Of a stretch of DNA of 9,606 bases, positions 5,173 to 9,606 are shown in pieces. The notes beneath the pieces were generated by a model. It saw nothing but the letters and a program-made list of their open reading frames with translations, was not told the DNA's origin and made no database searches. This DNA comes from JAPLGZ01 sp038225095. GTDB taxonomy: Bacteria > Chloroflexota > Anaerolineae > Caldilineales > Caldilineaceae. Where the stretch lies: positions 1 to 9,606 of the forward strand of contig JBBREZ010000269.1 of the NCBI GenBank assembly GCA_038225095.1, written 5' to 3'. Within the stretch, counting starts at the first letter, position 1. Each line of letters opens with the position of its first letter. The translations under genes and the position numbers were made by a program.

Positions 5173-6993
5173 TTAGCGACGCAATGTATAACGATCCATC
5201 GGATCGCTGCGCCGGGGCCTACGGCGTCGGTAGAGGCGGATAACGGCAGCCACCACCAATATGACGAGCACAAACCCAAAAGCGGCAACGATAATGCTAT
5301 TACTGTACAAAGGTTGGAGAAAAGTATAGATATTGTTGAGTCCAGCAACCGTTCCCGCATTGGGCATGGTTACATTCGCGGGCAGTGGTGTATTTTCCGC
5401 CACAGGATGGACCAATTTTTGCACCGTCAGTGTGCCATTCGCCAGGTCTGTCGCCACTTGAGCAGAAGGTTTCTCAGGTGACTGTTGCACCAAATAGATT
5501 GCCAGTTGCTTGATGTCATCTGCCGAGGTTTGCTGAACAATGGGCGCGAGTTGTTCACCGGCAAAGTCAACCAAACTCACCAGTTGGCCGTGATCCAGAT
5601 CCAACAATTTTTGGATAGTCGCATTGTCATCGAGTGCCAACACCGCCATTAATTGTTTTTGCTCGAAATCGGCGGGCGTCTTGCGCAGATAAACGCCATA
5701 TTTGACCAATCGATCCAGCTTATCGCCAGCCAGCTTAGCCCACAATAACGTCGTTTCAACCGACTTGGTGGTGCGCAAAATGTCCAATGCAGGTGTAGGT
5801 AAGCCAAGCACCTGCTCAAATTGTCCATTCTGAATCGCACTGTCCAATGCGGCGCGACCAGCGCTTTCAATAAATGTGTCGACTAACGTAGACAACGCGC
5901 TGACATGGTCTAAAGGCGTGCTGTCCAAAATCTGTTTAAAGGTGGGATTTTCTCCGGCCATCATACAGACATATTGATTGCGTGTGCAGAAATTGTTCCA
6001 ATCGTCCATAATATTGACGGCGATTTCGAGCGAGACAATCGAAACTTCTTGCGGCAAGCCATCTTTGACCGATGCGGTAATCTCGCTCCGGATCTTTTCT
6101 TTGACTTCTTGGCCTTCTAACGCCTCCTGAATTTGCGGCAACGCGCCCTTGCCGCCCTGCCACAAATCCCAGGCAATCAGCCCAAGGCCCACAATCCAGC
6201 CGGCAATCGGAATGAGCGATGCCCCCGCTTCGCCCAGGATGCGTTCGACAATCCCGCCGGCAATCCGTTCGGCGATCTTCTGCGCCAATTTTTCGGCGAT
6301 CCGCCGCGAAATCTCAGTGACAATAATTAACCCTAGCCCACCCAGGGCTTTGCCATGCACATCGGTTGGGCTAACCATCACCGACGTGTTGGCCGCCACA
6401 TTCACACCCTTGATTTCGACACCCACTTTATTTTCAAAGGCCGAAAAAAGCGTAGCAGAATAGCGTTCGCCGACGTAAGCTTTCATACACAAAAAGGCGG
6501 CCGATGCGGCGCGCGCAAAATTTGCCTCAATATCATTCGATATCTCCAGCGCAATCGCATTCGACAGATCGGTGATCTTATTTTTGAAGGTAGGCGAAGT
6601 AAAGGCGTCGTTGGCAATTTTTGTGGCAAACTGTTGGGCCTTATCGGCTGACCAGCCGGACCACAAGCGGCTGAAATAGCCCTCATCACTGCTCAGCTTA
6701 TTAACCGCGCGCTCGACTTCGCCATTCACCGTGGCATCCATATTCAGCGCAGCCCACTGGCGGACAACGACGCTTTGAATGTCTAGTCCACTACTTTGAT
6801 CGGTCAGCACTTGATGGGCAATTTTTTCAATTTCGGATCGCAATGCCTCTTTATCGATCTTGCTGCAATCCCCATAGGTGTAATCACTGGTGGAGTTATC
6901 TTGCTGCAAGGCATGCGCATAGGCAGGCACAACTGGCAGGCAGAGCGCGAATATGACAATAAGACTGCTAAGTTTATAAAAAAAGTACTTCAA
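5173..6993 (-). CDS. Envelope protein paralogue B: signal peptide, glycine-rich hydrophobic hairpin, C-terminal anchor
   Basis: A 606-aa protein of no family I can name. In order: signal peptide 1-26 (cleavage after AYA); a long helical ectodomain with Cys43 and Cys169; a glycine-rich hydrophobic segment around 216-226 (ALGGLGLIIV); an amphipathic stretch rich in RIAEKLAQKIAERIAGG (231-247); a second hydrophobic stretch IPIAGWIVGLGLIAWDLW (261-278); helical repeats-like regions to about 560; a membrane helix 566-585; and a cytosolic tail with RRRRPRR. It has an extra Cys336/Cys343 pair absent from the paralogue at 7371-9242. The start is TTG 6993, since an in-frame TAA lies at 7005-7003 and no ATG or GTG precedes the signal peptide; no clear ribosome binding site is seen, so translation may depend on coupling. 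It is the last gene before the terminator. Confidence 0.88.
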   Translation of the reverse strand: MKYFFYKLSSLIVIFALCLPVVPAYAHALQQDNSTSDYTYGDCSKIDKEALRSEIEKIAHQVLTDQSSGLDIQSVVVRQWAALNMDATVNGEVERAVNKLSSDEGYFSRLWSGWSADKAQQFATKIANDAFTSPTFKNKITDLSNAIALEISNDIEANFARAASAAFLCMKAYVGERYSATLFSAFENKVGVEIKGVNVAANTSVMVSPTDVHGKALGGLGLIIVTEISRRIAEKLAQKIAERIAGGIVERILGEAGASLIPIAGWIVGLGLIAWDLWQGGKGALPQIQEALEGQEVKEKIRSEITASVKDGLPQEVSIVSLEIAVNIMDDWNNFCTRNQYVCMMAGENPTFKQILDSTPLDHVSALSTLVDTFIESAGRAALDSAIQNGQFEQVLGLPTPALDILRTTKSVETTLLWAKLAGDKLDRLVKYGVYLRKTPADFEQKQLMAVLALDDNATIQKLLDLDHGQLVSLVDFAGEQLAPIVQQTSADDIKQLAIYLVQQSPEKPSAQVATDLANGTLTVQKLVHPVAENTPLPANVTMPNAGTVAGLNNIYTFLQPLYSNSIIVAAFGFVLVILVVAAVIRLYRRRRPRRSDPMDRYTLRR

Positions 6994-7043
6994 TATGGTG
7001 TTTTATACCCAACGCAGAGCATCTGAACTAAAAAGGCTAGGGT

Positions 7044-7364
7044 TCAACGGTATGTAAAGCCATTACCGTACACGATCAATTCAATGGCGCCCTCAACGAC
7101 GGTCGGACTGGTGATCTTAACACCGACTACGCCATCGTAGCCGCGTTCCTTAGCCTTGTCATCCAAATTTTGCAGCGCCTGCTTGACCGCATCTTCGATC
7201 ATTTTCTCATAATGTGGCATCCGTCCACCGATCAAATTACGGATATTCTCGCGAATATCCTTGATCACATTAGCGGAGGAGACCACGACAACGGTCAACA
7301 ATTCGCCAATTTCGACATCGCGTGGCGGATTTTGGACAGGAATTTGATCTAAGCTAATAAGCAC
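7044..7364 (-). CDS. YbjQ/UPF0145-like small protein
   Basis: A 106-aa soluble protein with the YbjQ (UPF0145, 'heavy-metal-binding' Pfam PF01906) layout. It has the opening MLIS, a strand ELLTVVVVSSANVIKDIRENIRNLIGGRM, a central helix YEKMIEDAVKQALQNLDDKAKERGYDGVVGVKI, and a final strand IELIVYGNGFTY. Length is full for the family, whose members form small oligomers (pentamers in known structures); their biochemical role is unsettled. It starts at GTG 7364, with AAGAGGT 8-9 nt upstream, inside the last codons of the 7371-9242 gene. The 6-nt spacing implies translational coupling. Placement between two envelope paralogues suggests it works with them on the cytosolic side, an inference from context. 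Confidence 0.85.
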   Translation of the reverse strand: MLISLDQIPVQNPPRDVEIGELLTVVVVSSANVIKDIRENIRNLIGGRMPHYEKMIEDAVKQALQNLDDKAKERGYDGVVGVKITSPTVVEGAIELIVYGNGFTYR

Positions 7365-7370
7365 GATTGA

Positions 7371-9242
7371 TTACCTCTTGAATAAACCGGTGATGGGGCT
7401 GACGAACCAAGCGAGTAAAGCATAGAGCAGGCGCAGCAAGACGAGGGCAATCACCAATAAAATAATGCCCAAAAACGTCGTTTGTCCCGTGCCATACTTA
7501 TAGGCGAAAAGCTGCCAGGGGACGCTACCAGAAAACACGTTCGTCACATCGGCAAAAATCGAGCCAATGTCTTTGGGCGTCGCCAGAAAACCAAGCGACT
7601 GATTAATATCCGCACTGGCAGCCAGTTGTTTTTGGGCGGTTGGGCTGCTCAGGTGGGCGACAATCGCCGGATCGCTGATGACGCGCCCGACGAATTGATT
7701 TTTCTGTTCAGCATTTAATAAAGGCAAAATAGCCGCCACGGTCTGTAGATCGTCAGGCGATAAACGGTTGACAACGGCATTCAAATTGCTGGTGGAAATG
7801 GTGAGCAAGGTCTCGATAACGTTTGCATCTAACAAGGTAAGTTTGTCAATCGCCAGTTGATTATCAAGCGTCAGTAATTGTTGTAAAACGGGCTTGCTTA
7901 AATCGGTCGGCGCTTTGTGTTTATACACTTCGAACGCCACCACCTTATCCAGCGAACCACCGGCCTGGGCCGACCAATCCAGTGCGCTTTGGATCGATTT
8001 TGTCGCTTCGACAATTTTGTACGCGCTCTCTGGCTGCGCGAGCAAACGTTCCAACGAATTATCCGCAATCGCCTTGTCCAGGCCGGCTTGACCCAACGTA
8101 GCCAGCACCACCCCAACCACATTGACCAATTTTGCCAAGTCAGCCTGGCTGCTCATGTGGTCCAAAATTGTTTTGAACGCCGGATTGGCCGCGGCCAAAT
8201 CCAACACCTGGCGAATATTCTTCTTAACATTGCGCCATTCGCTAAAGAGATCATTGGCAATATTGCGGGCGATTTGCGGCAGTTCACGCTCTAATTCAGG
8301 CTTGACCGATGCCGCAATTTCATCACGAATACCGGCTTTGACCTCCGCCGACTTTAACGAATCGCGAATCTGAGGCAGCGCGCCGTCCATGCTATTATAG
8401 ATGTCGTAGGCAATCAAACCAGCGCCCACCAACCAGCCCACAATCGGGATCACCTCGGAGCCAATTCGGCCCAGGACGCGCTGGACAATCTGACCAGCCA
8501 CGCGGTCGGCAATCGTTTCACCAATATCGACCATGATGCGTCGGGTTACTTGGGCGGCAACGATCACGCCGATGCCACCCAAAGCCGTCTTATGTTGGCC
8601 GATAATGGTCAGAATATTTGTGTCATTGCCGCTGCTAGCCGCAAATTTGGTTTTGGCGGTAACGCCTTGCACCTGTTGCTCAAACGCGCTCACCAACACA
8701 TTGGCATAGTTACCCTTGATGAATGTTTGCAAACAGAAGAAGGCTGCCGAAACTGATTCGGCGGACATATCGGCCACTTTGTGCGATAGATCGTCGGCCA
8801 CGGCCACCGAAAGCGCGTCAATTTTGCTGCGAAATGCTTCAGATTGAAAGGCATCAGCGGCGACATCGCGCGTCAACTCCTGGGCTTTATCTGCCGACCA
8901 ACTGGACAAAAATTTACTCAAGAGATCTTTTTCGCCCTTGACATGTTCAACAGCCTGATCGATCTGGGTATCGATCACCGCATCAACCCCTAATGCGCTC
9001 CATTGGGCTGCGACAATCCTGTTGATGTCGACCGTAGCAAGCGTCTTGGCAAACACCTGCTGCGTCACGCGATTTAACTCATCTTGCAACGCGTTCTCAG
9101 ATACGACATCGCATTGCTGCAAAGTATCGTCCTGTGTGGTTTGCAAGGGTGCGTTTGCATATACACTGACAACGTTCAAGCTGATGCCGAGCAGCAATAG
9201 GATTAAAAGCACGAATGACCGCTGGCGATAGGATTTTATCAC
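7371..9242 (-). CDS. Envelope protein paralogue A: signal peptide, glycine-rich hydrophobic hairpin, C-terminal anchor
   Basis: A 623-aa homologue of the 5173-6993 protein over its whole length. Signal peptide 1-31 (cleavage after ANA); Cys44 and Cys170 match Cys43 and Cys169 of the paralogue. Shared blocks are SSWSADKAQ (113-121), SAAFFC and VLVSAFE, then ALGGIGVIVAAQVTRRI (220-236), IADRVAGQIVQRVLG, VIPIVGWLVGAGLIAYD (264-280) and GALPQIRDSL. After that come long helical segments with recurring 'ALDxA/LDxxxxLxxL' texture, and a membrane helix at about 588-614 with a short SPITGLFKR tail. The fold is predicted all-helical; the central glycine-rich pair could insert in or cross the membrane. 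The start is GTG 9242, as a TAA lies in frame at 9254-9252 and the signal peptide begins at once; its ribosome binding site is weak. It is the first gene of the operon. No enzymatic motif is visible and function is unknown. Confidence 0.88.
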   Translation of the reverse strand: MIKSYRQRSFVLLILLLLGISLNVVSVYANAPLQTTQDDTLQQCDVVSENALQDELNRVTQQVFAKTLATVDINRIVAAQWSALGVDAVIDTQIDQAVEHVKGEKDLLSKFLSSWSADKAQELTRDVAADAFQSEAFRSKIDALSVAVADDLSHKVADMSAESVSAAFFCLQTFIKGNYANVLVSAFEQQVQGVTAKTKFAASSGNDTNILTIIGQHKTALGGIGVIVAAQVTRRIMVDIGETIADRVAGQIVQRVLGRIGSEVIPIVGWLVGAGLIAYDIYNSMDGALPQIRDSLKSAEVKAGIRDEIAASVKPELERELPQIARNIANDLFSEWRNVKKNIRQVLDLAAANPAFKTILDHMSSQADLAKLVNVVGVVLATLGQAGLDKAIADNSLERLLAQPESAYKIVEATKSIQSALDWSAQAGGSLDKVVAFEVYKHKAPTDLSKPVLQQLLTLDNQLAIDKLTLLDANVIETLLTISTSNLNAVVNRLSPDDLQTVAAILPLLNAEQKNQFVGRVISDPAIVAHLSSPTAQKQLAASADINQSLGFLATPKDIGSIFADVTNVFSGSVPWQLFAYKYGTGQTTFLGIILLVIALVLLRLLYALLAWFVSPITGLFKR

Positions 9243-9368
9243 TTTATCAATTTACCAAGAACGATAGATAGCAGACAGCCGTTAGCAAACGATTCACCAT
9301 CATTAATTTTAGCTGTAGATAACACGGATGGCATACTTACTCTTTATCAAACGTATCATCAAGCCATC

Positions 9369-9397
9369 ATCATAACAAAGAGAGGAACATCGCGCAA
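9369..9397 (-). promoter_or_regulatory. Candidate promoter of the paralogue/YbjQ operon
   Basis: On the minus strand TTGCGC (9397-9392) and TATGAT (9374-9369) are separated by 17 nt, a reasonable sigma-70-type pair. It would give an untranslated leader of about 120 nt before GTG 9242. The leader, 9243-9368, has no ORF, no terminator and no riboswitch I recognise; it contains repeated GATGAT runs. Function is inferred only. Confidence 0.35.
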
Positions 9398-9411
9398 TAA
9401 GTTAAGAAAAG

Positions 9412-9606
9412 CTAGCGACCCGACAGTTTGGCAATTAGGTGAGTATCAGAGAAAAGATCGGAGCAAAAACCGTCCGCAGTTGTCGGTTCTGCAGGCAAAC
9501 GATCGGAAATTAACCAGATACGCCAGTGAGTTGCACCGTTGAAAACAGTCTTTTGCCAATATATCCCTCTGCAATTCAGGCTAAAAACAAACTGTCGGGT
9601 CGCTAG
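9412..9606. mobile_element. Second MITE-like element, 195 bp, at the window edge
   Basis: CTAGCGACCCGACAGTTTG at 9412-9430 is repeated as its exact reverse complement at 9588-9606, the last 19 bases of the window. Both ends carry CTAG, as in the first element. A subterminal TTGGCAA pair (9428-9434 and, inverted, 9553-9559) adds symmetry. The 195 bp between the ends hold no convincing ORF. The right flank is not visible, so target duplication cannot be judged. It lies upstream of the large operon's promoter. Confidence 0.7.

Noticed and set aside
5067..5360. 98-residue N-terminal extension of the beta-propeller frame
   Set aside because: It overlaps the end of the 5173-6993 gene and crosses the intrinsic terminator. 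The ATG at 5066 directly precedes a signal peptide.

Overview
The window reads almost entirely on the minus strand and looks like a chromosomal piece of a Chloroflexota-type bacterium. That placement is an inference of moderate strength. It rests on intermediate G+C, on a secreted beta-propeller protein carrying the 'IYLPLI' plus proline-rich linker common in exported Chloroflexota proteins, and on a C39-like/hypothetical gene pair and a PD-(D/E)XK-like family of the kind shared by Chloroflexota and Cyanobacteria. No rRNA, tRNA or CRISPR is visible.

Region 1 (1-2845) is a leucine locus. leuC (1266-2675) and the first 53 codons of leuD (1-160) encode the two subunits of 3-isopropylmalate dehydratase. 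Between them lie a small conserved hypothetical gene (629-1069), a C39-peptidase-like gene that has lost its catalytic cysteine and frame (184-607), and a transposase-less miniature element of about 158 bp (1100-1257). The element appears to have landed in the CTAG loop of a hairpin right behind leuC.

Region 2 (2846-3926) is a graveyard. A 204-codon gene is cut by one in-frame TAG. A 57-codon remnant of the glutamate synthase large subunit keeps its own ribosome binding site and catalytic cysteine. A possible frameshifted small ORF sits in a palindrome-rich stretch. Several independent lesions in about 3.5 kb, together with the mobile element, indicate a decaying or recombining segment.

Region 3 (3927-9411) is the most original part. 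Two large paralogous envelope proteins (606 and 623 aa) flank a 106-aa YbjQ/UPF0145-like protein in one tight operon. Each paralogue has a signal peptide, a helical ectodomain with a glycine-rich hydrophobic hairpin, and a C-terminal transmembrane anchor with a basic tail. The operon ends at a clear intrinsic terminator and is followed by a secreted six-to-seven-blade beta-propeller. I recognise no described function for the paralogue pair; it is the best candidate here for an undescribed system, probably at the cell envelope. The window ends inside or at the edge of a second miniature inverted-repeat element (9412-9606), also bounded by CTAG.
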